Source: a bacterium BMS3Bbin13 (GTDB lineage Bacteria > Pseudomonadota > Gammaproteobacteria > 21-64-14). From it: 64,000 nucleotides of DNA. The stretch covers positions 64,634 through 128,633 of the forward strand of contig BDTW01000052.1 in assembly GCA_002897735.1 (NCBI GenBank). Reading direction: 5' to 3'. The position numbers and the translations under genes are program-made. The notes beneath the pieces were generated by a model. That model made no database searches and was not told the origin of the DNA. It saw nothing but the letters and a program-made list of their open reading frames with translations. Positions 1 through 9,425 of this stretch are shown here, piece after piece; positions within the stretch are counted from its first letter, which is position 1, and each line of letters opens with the position of its first letter.

Positions 1-816
<816 letters not shown>

Positions 817-951
817 CGGGTCTCCTTGCGCGCCCCGACCGTGCCCGGCGGGGGACGCCCATTGTACCGTGATGGGGCATGGCATCCGCGCCTCGGGACC
901 GTTATCCTTTACGCGCGCGGATCGCGGTGATCCGCGATGGAGGGTGGCGCG

Positions 952-1443
952 ATGAACATTCGGTGCATGGAGACGTTGAGTGCGCGCCGGCGCGGCGCGC
1001 TGGTCGCGATCCTGATGGCCTGCGCGGTCGGTCTCGCCCCGGTCTCGCCCGCCTGGGGTGCGCAACCGGCCGGCTCGGTCGACGACAATACCGGAACACC
1101 GTCGGGCGTGGCGATGCAGGCCGCGGCCTGGCTGGCGTCGGTCCCGTACGGCGCGCTCAAGCTGGCCTATGCGGCTTCAGGGGGTATCATCGGAGGGGTG
1201 ACCTACGTGCTCTCCGGCGGCAATCGCCAGGCCGCCGACGCGGTGTGGGTCCCGAGCGTCTACGGCAACTACGTCCTCAGCCCGGCGCAACTGCGCGGGC
1301 AGGAACCGATCCACTTCGTCGGCACTCGCACCCCGAACCCGCCGCACGCCGCGCAAGCGGCCCCCGCGCCCGGCGGCGCCCGGCAAGATCGGACGGGGGC
1401 CTCTGTCTACCCCTTGCAGCCGCGCGAGCCGCCCGCCCGGTGA
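952..1443 (+). CDS. Small exported protein of unknown function
   Basis: Predicted 163-residue protein with a clear N-terminal signal peptide: a basic stretch followed by a hydrophobic run (ALVAILMACAVGLAPVSPAWG) and a cleavage-like AWGAQ. The middle contains a glycine-rich hydrophobic segment (SGGIIGGVTYVLSGG), and the C-terminus is proline/alanine rich. An in-frame ATG at 937 exists, but the GGAGGG at 938-943 sits 8 bases before the ATG at 952, so 952 is chosen. It is divergent from uvrA. I do not recognise a named family; a periplasmic or envelope protein is the safest statement. Confidence 0.7.
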   Translation: MNIRCMETLSARRRGALVAILMACAVGLAPVSPAWGAQPAGSVDDNTGTPSGVAMQAAAWLASVPYGALKLAYAASGGIIGGVTYVLSGGNRQAADAVWVPSVYGNYVLSPAQLRGQEPIHFVGTRTPNPPHAAQAAPAPGGARQDRTGASVYPLQPREPPAR

Positions 1444-1708
1444 CGCCGTAGCGGGCGGTTCGTACCGCCCTCCGTCGTTTCACGACGCGAGCACGGGCCG
1501 CGCGGGGTGCCGCCGTTCCGCGCCGGCGGGACGAAGCGCGGCGCCGACGCGGAAAGCGCACGGGAGTCCGTTTTGGATGGTTGGGGAACGAGACCGGCTT
1601 CGACACGGATTTACATTCAGGGGCTTGTGCCGCGACAAATCCGGAATCCGTACTTTCCGAATTATTGTAGGCAATCAAATTTGCTCAAGACTTAAGGGAC
1701 GGTATCTC

Positions 1709-2683
1709 ATGAAATCACTAAAAGTCGCGATCATTGCTTCAAGTTTGGTATTCCCGGGTTTGGCGGTTCCCGTATTTGCGTCGACCGCACAATTCCCGAA
1801 GATGCCGAAAATCAATACGAGCAAGTATCCAAAAGGTGAACTCGGCCGGATGGTAAGGCTGGGCGAAAACATTATGAATAATACTTATAAAAACCCCCTT
1901 ACAAAAGACATGGTCGGGAATAAACTCAATTGCAGGAGTTGTCATCTGGCGGGAAGTGATGGAAAACCGGGGACCGCCAAGGGTATCGGAACCTTCATAG
2001 GGACGGCCGCGGCGTTTCCCGCCTATTCGAAAAGAGAAAAGACGGTGCAGACTCTTCAGGATAGGATCAACAACTGTTTCATGAGAAGCATGAACGGCAA
2101 AAGGCCCATAATCGACACCAAGGCAAGTGTCGCCATGGCCGCCTATATCACTTGGTTGTCCCAAGGCCTCCCCATGAAAATGAACGAAAAAAGGCCGTGC
2201 GGACTATACAATTCGAATAGATGGGCGAAAAGCGTCAAGAAATTTGCAAAGATACAAAGGAAAGCGACCCATCAAAATTACCTGGCCGGCAAAGAAATAT
2301 TTGCAAACAAATGCGCCGCGTGTCACGGGGTGAACGGACAAGGGGTGGGGTCATTCCCTCCGCTTTGGGGTAAGACCTCCAAAGGCGAATGGTTGTCGTA
2401 TAACACCGGTTCCGGCATGAGCAAATTGAACAAAGGGGCTGCATGGGCCCAGTCGAATATGCCCCTGGGTCAGGGCGGAACTTTGACAGACCAAGAATCG
2501 GCCGATGTGATGCTCTACGTGGATGCCCAGCCGAGAGCGGACTTCGATCTTCAAAAAGGTCTGTTTCCAAGAGACAAAATGGGATATTACAACTCCAACG
2601 TGTTGAAAGAGCATCATAGCGTTAAAAGCAATTTCAAGGCGTTTGGACTCGACCTGGATAAAATCAGGGGCACCGCAAAATAA
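1709..2683 (+). CDS. tsdA: Periplasmic dihaem cytochrome c, thiosulfate dehydrogenase TsdA type
   Basis: TsdA joins two thiosulfates to tetrathionate (reversibly) in the periplasm using two c-type haems. The 324-residue product has a signal peptide (residues 1-25), haem motifs CRSCH (75-79) and CAACH (202-206), and the TsdA hallmark block RINNCFMRSMNG. Cys123 in that block matches the unusual axial Cys ligand of haem 1. Met251 in SNMPLGQ is a good candidate for the haem 2 ligand. A longer reading frame opens at 1577, but the signal peptide fixes the start at 1709. The gene is visibly AT-richer than everything around it, with many AAA/AAT/ATA codons, which suggests recent acquisition. It is monocistronic. 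A related dihaem cytochrome is the main alternative. Confidence 0.8.
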   Translation: MKSLKVAIIASSLVFPGLAVPVFASTAQFPKMPKINTSKYPKGELGRMVRLGENIMNNTYKNPLTKDMVGNKLNCRSCHLAGSDGKPGTAKGIGTFIGTAAAFPAYSKREKTVQTLQDRINNCFMRSMNGKRPIIDTKASVAMAAYITWLSQGLPMKMNEKRPCGLYNSNRWAKSVKKFAKIQRKATHQNYLAGKEIFANKCAACHGVNGQGVGSFPPLWGKTSKGEWLSYNTGSGMSKLNKGAAWAQSNMPLGQGGTLTDQESADVMLYVDAQPRADFDLQKGLFPRDKMGYYNSNVLKEHHSVKSNFKAFGLDLDKIRGTAK

Positions 2684-3161
2684 CGCCCACGGCCGGGACG
2701 GCCGGGGACATCGGGGTCAGGCTTGACTTCTGGGTATTCGGTCCTATCGACCCCCGTCGATTTGTCGGCGGGCCTCGGCCCGCCGGCGCTCGTGCCAAGC
2801 CGGGCCACCCCGGCGTTGCCGGCGGGGGGAACCCCGCATGCGAGGGCCGGGAGGGGAACGGGGCGGTTCGTGCCGCCCCGCGGTCTCTCATGCCACTGTC
2901 GCGCCGCGTGCCGTTTTCCCGGACGCGTGCTCCGTACCGCGGATCTATCACCCCGCAACGTGCAATTCGTATAATGGGCACGGGGCCGGTCGGAGTTGGA
3001 CCTACTCTGCTGCGGCGGTGGGAGATCGGTCCCTTTTCAAGTGACGACCTGCTATGGGGGGCGGACCCCCCTTCCGGGAATCCACACTCGGTGCCGCCGA
3101 TGTCGTTCGCGTGGTTCCCTGTTTCCTGTCCGGGACGCAAGCCAACGGAGGATGTTCTTCA
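2684..3161. other. Intergenic region with GC palindrome and a lone -10-like box
   Basis: No gene is supported in these 478 bases. They hold a GC-rich palindrome around 2764-2792 (GGCGGGCCTCGGCCCGCC), related to the dispersed intergenic repeats elsewhere in the window. A TATAAT at 2970-2975 could be the -10 of a promoter for the downstream helicase, but no convincing -35 precedes it. The short frames here have no recognisable content. Confidence 0.5.
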
Positions 3162-5984
3162 ATGGCGGTTCGCAAGAGGGTTGCTCGAAAAGGCAAGGAC
3201 GAGACCCGCCCCCGACCGCGCTTTCGGGGCTGGTTGTCGACGGATGCCGAGGAGATCGAGCGGCGACGTCTGCGCGGGCGCGAGGAGGCGATCCACGTCG
3301 AGGCACTGGAGACAGGCCGACCGTTCTTCGGGACCTTCCTCGCCCGCTCGGACAGCGGCCACAGCTATCGGATCGAGATCCGCTCGCTGACCGAACACGT
3401 CAACTCGTGCGAGTGTCCGGACCATCGGGTCAACGGTCTCGGCACCTGCAAGCACATCGAAGCGGTCCTGCACCGGTTGGAGCGGGGGCGCAAGCGCCGC
3501 TTCCGGGCGGCGGCGACCGAGGGCGGCGACCGTATCGAAATCTATCTGGACCGGCGCGACGGCACGGTCCGGATCCGCTGGCCCAAGGGGGCGCACGGGC
3601 GCTCCCGGACACGCGAGCTGCTCGCCCCGTTCTTCCTCGAAGACGGCGAACTGTCGCCGGATGCGCTGGATACCCTCCCGGCGCTCGAACGGGTGATCGC
3701 CGAGGCACCCGCCCGGGTTCGCGCAAGGATTCGGCTCTCGCAGCATCTGACCCCCTGGCTGGAGGAGCGGCGGCACGAGGCCGAGCGACACTTGGCGCGG
3801 CAGGCCTTCGAGGCGGACGTGGCGGCCGGGAGGCAAAGCCCGGACGTCGTCAATCCGCCGCTCTACCCATACCAGCAGCAAGGCATGCTCCACTTGGCCT
3901 TTACCGGCCGGGTGCTGCTGGCCGATGAAATGGGTCTGGGCAAGACGGTGCAGGCGATCGCCGCCTGTGAGTTGCTGCGCCGGCTGTACGGCATCCGCCG
4001 GGTGCTGGTCGTCGCCCCCGCTTCGCTCAAGGGCGAGTGGGAGGAACAGATCGCGAAGTTCACCGGGCTGGCGTCCCTCATCATTCAGGGGCCGCGCCGT
4101 GCCCGCCTGCGCCAGTACAGCGAGGCATCCTTCTTCTACCTCGCCAACTACGAGCAGGTCCGCCCGGACCTGGGTGAGATGAATGAAGTGTTGGCGCCGG
4201 ACGTGATCATTCTCGACGAGGCGCAGCGCATCAAGAACTGGCAGACCCGGACCGCCCGGGCGGTGAAGCGCCTGACCAGCCGCTACGCCTTCGTGCTCAC
4301 CGGAACGCCGCTCGAGAACCGCATCGACGAGTTGTACTCCATCGTGGAGTTCCTGGATCCGGCGATCTTCGGGCCGCTGTTCCGTTTCAACCGCGACTTC
4401 TATCAGTTGGACGAACGCGGCCGGCCCGTGGGTTACCGCAACCTCGACGCGCTGCACCGCCGGGTGCGTCCGATCATGCTGCGCCGGCGCAAAGAGGAGG
4501 TGGAAGGCCAGCTCCCGGGCCGTACGGTCAACACCTACTTCGTCTCCATGCACCCGGAGCAGACCGAGCGCTACGAGCCCTACCAGACCCGCGTCACGCG
4601 CCTTGCCGCGCTGGCGCGGCGCCGTCCCTTGACGAAGGAGGAGATGGAGCGTCTGCAACGCTACCTGGCCTGCATGCGCATGCTGTGCGACACGCCCTAT
4701 ATCCTGGACCAGACCTGCCGTATCTCGCCCAAGGTGCGGGAGTTGGGGCGGGTGCTGCGGGAATTGACCGACGACGGCGACCACAAGATCCTCATCTTCT
4801 CCGAATGGGAGCGGATGCTGCAGCTGGTGCGGGATCTGAGCGGGAAGTTGGGCCTGGCCTACGCGTGGCACACCGGCAAGGTGTCGCAACCCAAGCGCCG
4901 CGCGGAGATCCGGCGTTTCAAGGAGGACCCCGACTGCCGGCTGTTTCTCTCCACGGATTCGGGCAGCCTCGGCCTCAACCTCCAGAACGCCGACGTGGTC
5001 ATCAATCTCGACCTGCCCTGGAACCCGGCGAAGTTGGAGCAGCGCATCGCGCGCGCCTGGCGCAAGCACCAGAAACGCCCGGTGCAGGTCATCAACCTGG
5101 TGTGCGAGCACTCCATCGAGCACCGCATGCTGCCCCTGCTGGAGCAGAAGCGCGGCTTGGCCCAGGCAGTGGTGGACGGTGAGGACGCCGTCAAGGAGAT
5201 GGCCCTGCCCTCCGGACGGGCGGCCTTCCTGGAGCGGATCGAGGCGCTGGTGGGCGAGCCGCCCCGGCCGGCGCGCGGCTCCGCCGAGCCCGCGGGCGAT
5301 CCGTATGCACGCTTCGGAGAGGAGATCGTGGACCGCTGGAAGGACGGCGTCGATCTGCTGGAGGTCCACGGGGACGCCGACCGGCGTACGCTCGTGGTCG
5401 TTGCCGACCGGCCGGACCCGGCGTTGCGCCGGTCCGTCGAACAGCGCCTCACCGAATATTTCCCGGGACAGCCGCACCGGCTGGAGATTCTGGACCGGGA
5501 CACGTTCGAGACCATCCAGCGCCTGCTCGCCGCGGGGATCTTGAGTGTGCCCGCGGACGGGGTCCGGACCCTGCATCGATCGCCTTCCCTGGCGGGGGAA
5601 GACGCGGCTGCGGACAGGAAGCACCTGGAAGCGGCGCGGCGACGCTTCGCACAGGCGCAACGCAAACAACGGATGGCCGCCGTACTGGCCGACGGCGGTT
5701 TCACCGTCGAGGCGCTTGTGCCCCTGGCCGAGGCCGTCGAGATCGCCCTGCAATCCCTGGCCGGTACACTCGGTGAGTCCGGGACGGGGAAAATCCCGAT
5801 CGGTTTCGTCGCGTCCCGGCTCACGGACGAGGGTTTGGTTCCCGGGGACGCACCTGCGCTCGTCGCGCGTCTGCGCGCAGGCACCGACGGCTGCGGGGAG
5901 GATGCGGCCCGCGCCCTGCTCGAACAGGGCCGCATGCTGCTGGCGCACGGCGCTACGGCACTGGAGCCGGAAACCGGTCGGTGA
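3162..5984 (+). CDS. SNF2-family DNA/RNA helicase (translocase) with N-terminal SWIM zinc finger
   Basis: A 940-residue Swi2/Snf2 ATPase, probably remodelling nucleoprotein complexes. A SWIM zinc finger (CECPDHRVNGLGTCKH, about residues 83-98) precedes the ATPase core. The core shows LLADEMGLGKT (Walker A, about 250-260), the Walker B variant DEAQRIKNW (about 351) and LTGTPLENRIDELYS. The helicase C half shows FSEWERML, STDSGSLGLNLQNADVVINLD and QRIARAWR. About 200 C-terminal residues beyond the core are unassigned. Start 3162 follows an ACGGAGG about 10 bases upstream; an earlier in-frame ATG at 3054 lacks a ribosome site. It stands alone between tsdA and a membrane protein. Bacterial SWIM-SNF2 proteins can be housekeeping or linked to defence; nothing here decides. 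Confidence 0.9.
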   Translation: MAVRKRVARKGKDETRPRPRFRGWLSTDAEEIERRRLRGREEAIHVEALETGRPFFGTFLARSDSGHSYRIEIRSLTEHVNSCECPDHRVNGLGTCKHIEAVLHRLERGRKRRFRAAATEGGDRIEIYLDRRDGTVRIRWPKGAHGRSRTRELLAPFFLEDGELSPDALDTLPALERVIAEAPARVRARIRLSQHLTPWLEERRHEAERHLARQAFEADVAAGRQSPDVVNPPLYPYQQQGMLHLAFTGRVLLADEMGLGKTVQAIAACELLRRLYGIRRVLVVAPASLKGEWEEQIAKFTGLASLIIQGPRRARLRQYSEASFFYLANYEQVRPDLGEMNEVLAPDVIILDEAQRIKNWQTRTARAVKRLTSRYAFVLTGTPLENRIDELYSIVEFLDPAIFGPLFRFNRDFYQLDERGRPVGYRNLDALHRRVRPIMLRRRKEEVEGQLPGRTVNTYFVSMHPEQTERYEPYQTRVTRLAALARRRPLTKEEMERLQRYLACMRMLCDTPYILDQTCRISPKVRELGRVLRELTDDGDHKILIFSEWERMLQLVRDLSGKLGLAYAWHTGKVSQPKRRAEIRRFKEDPDCRLFLSTDSGSLGLNLQNADVVINLDLPWNPAKLEQRIARAWRKHQKRPVQVINLVCEHSIEHRMLPLLEQKRGLAQAVVDGEDAVKEMALPSGRAAFLERIEALVGEPPRPARGSAEPAGDPYARFGEEIVDRWKDGVDLLEVHGDADRRTLVVVADRPDPALRRSVEQRLTEYFPGQPHRLEILDRDTFETIQRLLAAGILSVPADGVRTLHRSPSLAGEDAAADRKHLEAARRRFAQAQRKQRMAAVLADGGFTVEALVPLAEAVEIALQSLAGTLGESGTGKIPIGFVASRLTDEGLVPGDAPALVARLRAGTDGCGEDAARALLEQGRMLLAHGATALEPETGR

Positions 5985-6282
5985 CCGATTTCGATTTACC
6001 GGGAGCAGCGGCGGAATCGGTGACAACCGGCGCCTCGGCGACGGGAGTCCCTCCCGGTTCGGCCGCGGAATCGTACGGTATCCAGGAGCGCGGCCGGTAT
6101 CCTTCGGAAAACGTCATGCGGCATCGCCGGTGAAGTGCGCGGTGGCGCCTGATGGGGGTGGATGCCGAGGGGGGGCCATCCCGAGCGGCTGTGCGCGCGG
6201 CCCTCTGCGCCCCGGGCGTTGAGTCTTCGGCGGTGCGCCCCCATATCACCGGCACCGCACAACCGCTTGGGGGGTTTCCGAC

Positions 6283-6528
6283 GTGAACATCGACCGAATC
6301 GTCATCGGCTTTGCCGGCTTCATGGTGTGCCTGAGCCTCGCGCTGGGATATTTCTGGACGCCGTGGTGGTATCTCCTGACCGCCTTCGTGGGCCTGAACC
6401 TCCTGCAGTCGGCCTTCACCGGCTTCTGCCCGCTGGCCACGATACTCAGGACCGCGAAGGTCGTACCGGGGCCGGCCTTCTATTGCCCGACCTCCGAGCA
6501 GGATACCCCCGACACGTCCGCGCGCTGA
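6283..6528 (+). CDS. DUF2892 (YgaP-like transmembrane domain) inner membrane protein
   Basis: A short 81-residue protein beginning MNIDRIVIGFAGFMVCLSLALG, with two hydrophobic spans (about 5-24 and 28-47), then FTGFCPLATILR. This is the standard look of the DUF2892 domain, often paired with rhodanese domains in sulfur metabolism proteins such as YgaP. The start is GTG at 6283 behind a run of G residues. No rhodanese partner is adjacent. The role is unknown; a link to sulfur-compound handling is inference from the family only. Confidence 0.75.
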   Translation: MNIDRIVIGFAGFMVCLSLALGYFWTPWWYLLTAFVGLNLLQSAFTGFCPLATILRTAKVVPGPAFYCPTSEQDTPDTSAR

Positions 6529-6605
6529 GGGGCCACGGGGGCCGGCGTTATTCGAAGCGGTCCGCGCCGACCGCGCACGGCCGTGGTGGAAGCGGGCGGG
6601 GCGGA

Positions 6606-6656
6606 CCCGAATGCGGACCGTTCCCCGGATTTCTTTCTCGGAAAGCCCTCGATTAC
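6606..6656 (-). pseudogene. Relic of a higB-type toxin 5' end
   Basis: The minus-strand reading VIEGFPRKKSGER closely matches the N-terminus of the intact higB toxin at 8265 (VIKGFQKKKTGK), in the same position relative to an almost identical operator. In this copy the GTG start codon has become GTA and homology fades after about 17 codons, so it is not a gene. It marks a second, dead copy of the higBA promoter end. Confidence 0.6.
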
Positions 6657-6665
6657 ACAATTGAC

Positions 6666-6699
6666 ATAACGGATAGCGTTATATGACGCCATCCGTTAT
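6666..6699 (-). promoter_or_regulatory. Orphan tandem operator of HigA type (copy 1)
   Basis: Two abutting 17-bp palindromes with 6-5-6 layout: ATAACG-GATAG-CGTTAT and ATGACG-CCATC-CGTTAT. The same arrangement, with near-identical half-sites, lies upstream of intact higB at 8275-8308. No intact gene follows this copy, so it could act as a decoy or regulatory sink for HigA, or simply be debris. The symmetry is seen directly; binding is inferred. Confidence 0.55.
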
Positions 6700-6740
6700 A
6701 GCGCTTGGAGCGGACCCGGGCATCCAACCACCGCCGCGTA

Positions 6741-7655
6741 GGGCCTCCCGCGCCAAGACGAACGTTGCCCCGGATTCCGCTGCGCTCGATCCGGGCTACA
6801 TCGACGAGCCAGTCCGCTATCGATCCGACGTAGCCCGGATACAGGCCGAAGGCCGAAATCCGGGGCCTCCCGCGCCAAGACGAACGTTGCCCCGGATTCC
6901 GCTACGCTCGATCCGGGCTACACCGACGATCCGACCCGCTATCGATCCGACGTAGCCCGGATACAGGCCGAAGGCCGAAATCCGGGGCCTCCCGTGCCAA
7001 GACGAACATTGCCCCGGATGCCGCTGCGCTCGATCCGGGCTACATCGACGATCCGACCCGCTATCGATCGGACGTAGCCCGGATACAGGCCGAAGGCCGA
7101 AATCCGGGGCTCCCCGTGCCAAGACGAACGTTGCCCCGGATTCCGCTGCGCTCGATCCGGGCTACATCGACGAGCCAGTCCGCTATCGATCCGACGTAGC
7201 CCGGATACAGGCCGAAGGCCGAAATCCGGGGCCTCCCGTGCCAAGACGAACGTTGCCCCGGATTCCGCTGCGCTCGATCCGGGCTACATCGACGATCCGA
7301 CCCGCTATCGATCCGACGTAGCCCGGATACAGGCCGAAGGCCGAAATCCGGGGCCTCCCGTGCCAAGACGAACGTTGCCCCGGATTCCGCTGCGCTCGAT
7401 CCGGGCTACATTGACGATCCGACCCGCTATCGATCCGACGTAGCCCGGATACAGGCCGAAGGCCGAAATCCGGGGCCTCCCGCGCCAAGACGAACGTTGC
7501 CCCGGATGCCGCTGCGCTTGATCCGGGCTACATCGACGATCCGACCCGCTATCGATCCGACGTAGCCCGGATACAGGCCGAAGGCCGAAATCCGGGGCCT
7601 CCCCGCGCCAAGACGAACGTTGCCCCGGATTCCGCTGCGCTCGATCCGGGCTACG
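6741..7655. repeat. 122-bp tandem repeat array, about 7.5 units
   Basis: A regular array of period exactly 122 bases. The landmark TAGCCCGGATACAGGCC recurs at 6831, 6953, 7075, 7197, 7319, 7441 and 7563, and the second landmark CCCCGGATTCCGCT recurs eight times. Units differ at only a few positions. Each unit combines the two arms of a dispersed intergenic repeat that is also found singly at 8432-8523 and 9338-9425, plus a spacer containing CGACCCGCTATCGATC. It is flanked on both sides by higBA-type operator sequence. Near-identical 101-residue frames across the array are by-products of the repeat. Confidence 0.95.
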
Positions 7656-7677
7656 GGATGCGGTACCGGCCGGCCGG

Positions 7678-7971
7678 TCAGGCGGCGTGGCTGCGCACTT
7701 CACGTTCCAGACGCTCTCCCAGATTTTTGCGGGCTTCCTCCAGATCGTAGTCGGCCTGCAGCCCCATCCAGAACACCTCGGAGGTTCCGAAATGGCGCGC
7801 CAGGCGAACGGCGGTATCCGCCGTTACCGCACGCTTGCCGTGCACGATCTCGTTGATACGCCGCGGTGGGACACCGATGTTGCGCGCCAGCCGGTTTTGG
7901 CTGATCTCCATGGGAACCAGAAACTCCTCCAGCAGAACCTCCCCGGGATGAACATTCCGCAGCTTTGCCAT
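7678..7971 (-). CDS. higA: HigA-type antitoxin, XRE-family HTH
   Basis: A 97-residue antitoxin that should neutralise HigB and repress its own operon. It opens MAKLRNVHPGEVLLEEFLVP, followed by a helix-turn-helix (ISQNRLARNIGVPPRRINEIVHGK) and the family signature ADTAVRLARHFGTSEVFWMGLQ. Two in-frame ATGs exist; the one at 7971 is preferred because AGAAGG lies 9 bases upstream, whereas the ATG at 7977 is only 3 bases from it. The gene directly follows the higB stop codon. Tandem palindromes upstream of higB are its likely operator. Confidence 0.88.
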   Translation of the reverse strand: MAKLRNVHPGEVLLEEFLVPMEISQNRLARNIGVPPRRINEIVHGKRAVTADTAVRLARHFGTSEVFWMGLQADYDLEEARKNLGERLEREVRSHAA

Positions 7972-7977
7972 AGCCAT

Positions 7978-8265
7978 TTACCTTCTGTGGGAATCCACTA
8001 TCTCCACGTCGAGGGCGTCGCCCTGTTCCCAGACGAAGCAGATCCACCATTGGTCGTTGACGCGGATGCTGTACCGGCCGGACCGGTCCCCCTCCAAACA
8101 CTCCAGCCGGTTGGCCGGGGGAATCCGCAGGTCGTCCAGAGAACGGGCATTGTTCAGCATGCGGAGCTTGCGGCGCGCAAGTTGCCGGATAGCCTGCGGC
8201 AGTTTTCGGGACCGCTGCCCGGCCCAAATCTTCCCGGTTTTCTTTTTCTGAAAGCCCTTGATCAC
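7978..8265 (-). CDS. higB: HigB-type toxin (RelE/ParE fold mRNA interferase)
   Basis: A 95-residue toxin of the RelE superfamily that would cleave mRNA at the ribosome. It starts with GTG (VIKGFQKKKTGK) and carries the HigB blocks RRKLRMLNNARSLDDLRIPPANRLE, RSGRYSIRVNDQWWICF and the C-terminal DALDVEIVDSHR. The toxin-first order with HigA immediately downstream is typical of HigBA. A second dead copy of its 5' end lies on the far side of the tandem repeat array. Confidence 0.85.
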   Translation of the reverse strand: MIKGFQKKKTGKIWAGQRSRKLPQAIRQLARRKLRMLNNARSLDDLRIPPANRLECLEGDRSGRYSIRVNDQWWICFVWEQGDALDVEIVDSHRR

Positions 8266-8274
8266 ACGATCAAC

Positions 8275-8308
8275 ATAACGGATGGCGTTATATGACGCAA
8301 TACGTCAT
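8275..8308 (-). promoter_or_regulatory. Tandem palindromic operator of higBA (copy 2)
   Basis: Two adjacent 17-bp palindromes, ATAACG-GATGG-CGTTAT and ATGACG-CAATA-CGTCAT, end ten bases before the higB GTG. The position and symmetry fit autorepression by HigA. The copy at 6666-6699 keeps the same layout. Confidence 0.65.
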
Positions 8309-8431
8309 GGTTCTTGGCGGACATTGAGGTCGACGAGCGGATTCAGGCGCCCAACCGGCACCACCCGTAGCCCGTATGCAGGCCGAAGGCCGGGGTCCGG
8401 AGTTCCAGGTGTTGAGGCCGGGCCGTTCCCT

Positions 8432-8523
8432 GTAGCCTGGATGGAGCGTAGCGGAATCCGGGGATCGACCTTCCGTTGCGGCACCATCCCCGGATTTCGG
8501 CCTTCGGCCTGTATCCGGGCTAC
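8432..8523. repeat. Dispersed intergenic repeat, about 90 bp, imperfect palindrome
   Basis: Begins GTAGCCTGGATGGAGCG and ends CCTGTATCCGGGCTAC, with internal AATCCGGGGATCG...CATCCCCGGATT arms. It is a single copy of the element whose arms make up the 122-bp array. A shorter partial copy starts at 8367 (GTAGCCCGTATGCAGGCC). Confidence 0.8.
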
Positions 8524-8590
8524 CACACCGCATCGGTCTTGGATCGGGTTTATGCTAACTCGGACACGGACTATCTACATGGAGGCCAAC

Positions 8591-9178
8591 ATGTCCAGGC
8601 GCAAACCGCGGGTCCCGGTCCGGCTCGATGACCGGGGGATCGGCCGGCTCAGCGATGACGAGATCCGCATTATCCTGCGCGGTGCCGACGACCTCATCAC
8701 GCTCGGCGGACGCACTCTGCTGGCCAAGCTGCTCAAGGGCTCCAAGGAGAAGATGCTGCTCGATCGCGAACTGGACCGCTCGCCTGTGTACGGCGCGTTG
8801 CGCGACCTGAATCTCAGCGAGATCCAGGCACGTATCGACTGGCTGATCCTCAACGGCTTTCTGAGGATCCAGTACGACGGTCGTCTGCCGCTGCTGGTCT
8901 ATACCCCCACGGGCTGGGCCATCGAGCGCGAGACCTATACCACCGAATGGCTGAATAGGATCGATGGTGCCCTCGACCACACGGGGGAACCCGTCGCGCC
9001 GACCGAACTCAATGTGCTCAACCGGGAGGTGATCCTGCAACTGCTGGACCGGATCGAGGCGAGCGGCGACCCGAAGTACCGCGCTTTTCTGAAGACTTGG
9101 TCCCGGGACACGATGAAAAAGGTCCGTCACCGCATCACCAGGGTACTGGCGGCCCTTGGCGGTACCGGATCGAGCTAG
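8591..9178 (+). CDS. RQC-type winged-helix DNA-binding protein (RQC-minor-1-like)
   Basis: A 195-residue protein with blocks RLSDDEIRIILRGADDLI, GGRTLLAKLLKGSKE, RSPVYGALRDLNLSEI, WLILNGFLRIQYDGRLPLLVYTP and GWAIERE. This is the pattern of stand-alone RQC winged-helix domains, related to the domain that binds DNA junctions in RecQ helicases. About 70 C-terminal residues are helical and basic. The start at 8591 is set by GGAGG at 8581-8585; an ATG at 8579 overlaps that site. It sits alone between dispersed repeats. The DNA-binding role follows from the family; the biological role is unknown. Confidence 0.65.
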   Translation: MSRRKPRVPVRLDDRGIGRLSDDEIRIILRGADDLITLGGRTLLAKLLKGSKEKMLLDRELDRSPVYGALRDLNLSEIQARIDWLILNGFLRIQYDGRLPLLVYTPTGWAIERETYTTEWLNRIDGALDHTGEPVAPTELNVLNREVILQLLDRIEASGDPKYRAFLKTWSRDTMKKVRHRITRVLAALGGTGSS

Positions 9179-9337
9179 CGGCCCGTCGATGGGATCACAC
9201 TCGATTGGTTCCGTATTTCTCCGATATTCATAGGCTTTCGGGTAAAAGGGCTGGTGGCCATCGCGTCTCATTCTCACCTATACGCCCCGGTGAGGATGCG
9301 GAAAGCCCGACCCAGCCTCAACACCCGGAGCCCCGGA

Positions 9338-9425
9338 GCCCGGATACAGGCCGAAGGCCGAAATCCGGGGATCGGTCTTCCATTACGGCGCGATCCCCGG
9401 ATTCCGCTGCGCTCCATCCAGGCTA
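9338..9425. repeat. Dispersed intergenic repeat, opposite orientation, ending inside vapC
   Basis: GCCCGGATACAGGCCGAAGG at one end and CCGCTGCGCTCCATCCAGGCTAC at the other make an imperfect palindrome with GGGGATCG/CGATCCCC-type inner arms. It is the same family as 8432-8523 in reverse. Its last bases supply the stop codon of the truncated PIN toxin. Confidence 0.8.

Noticed and set aside
3159-6026. Long minus-strand reading frame of 955 codons opposite the SNF2 gene
   Set aside because: It is the shadow of the helicase gene caused by high GC at third positions; its translation shows no domain, while the plus strand carries complete SNF2 motifs.
6741-7655. CRISPR array
   Set aside because: The units are 122 bp and almost identical throughout, with no variable spacers and no cas genes.
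6817-7703. Series of nearly identical 101-residue minus-strand proteins
   Set aside because: They arise because the 122-bp repeat leaves one frame open in each overlapping window; no ribosome sites or known domains.
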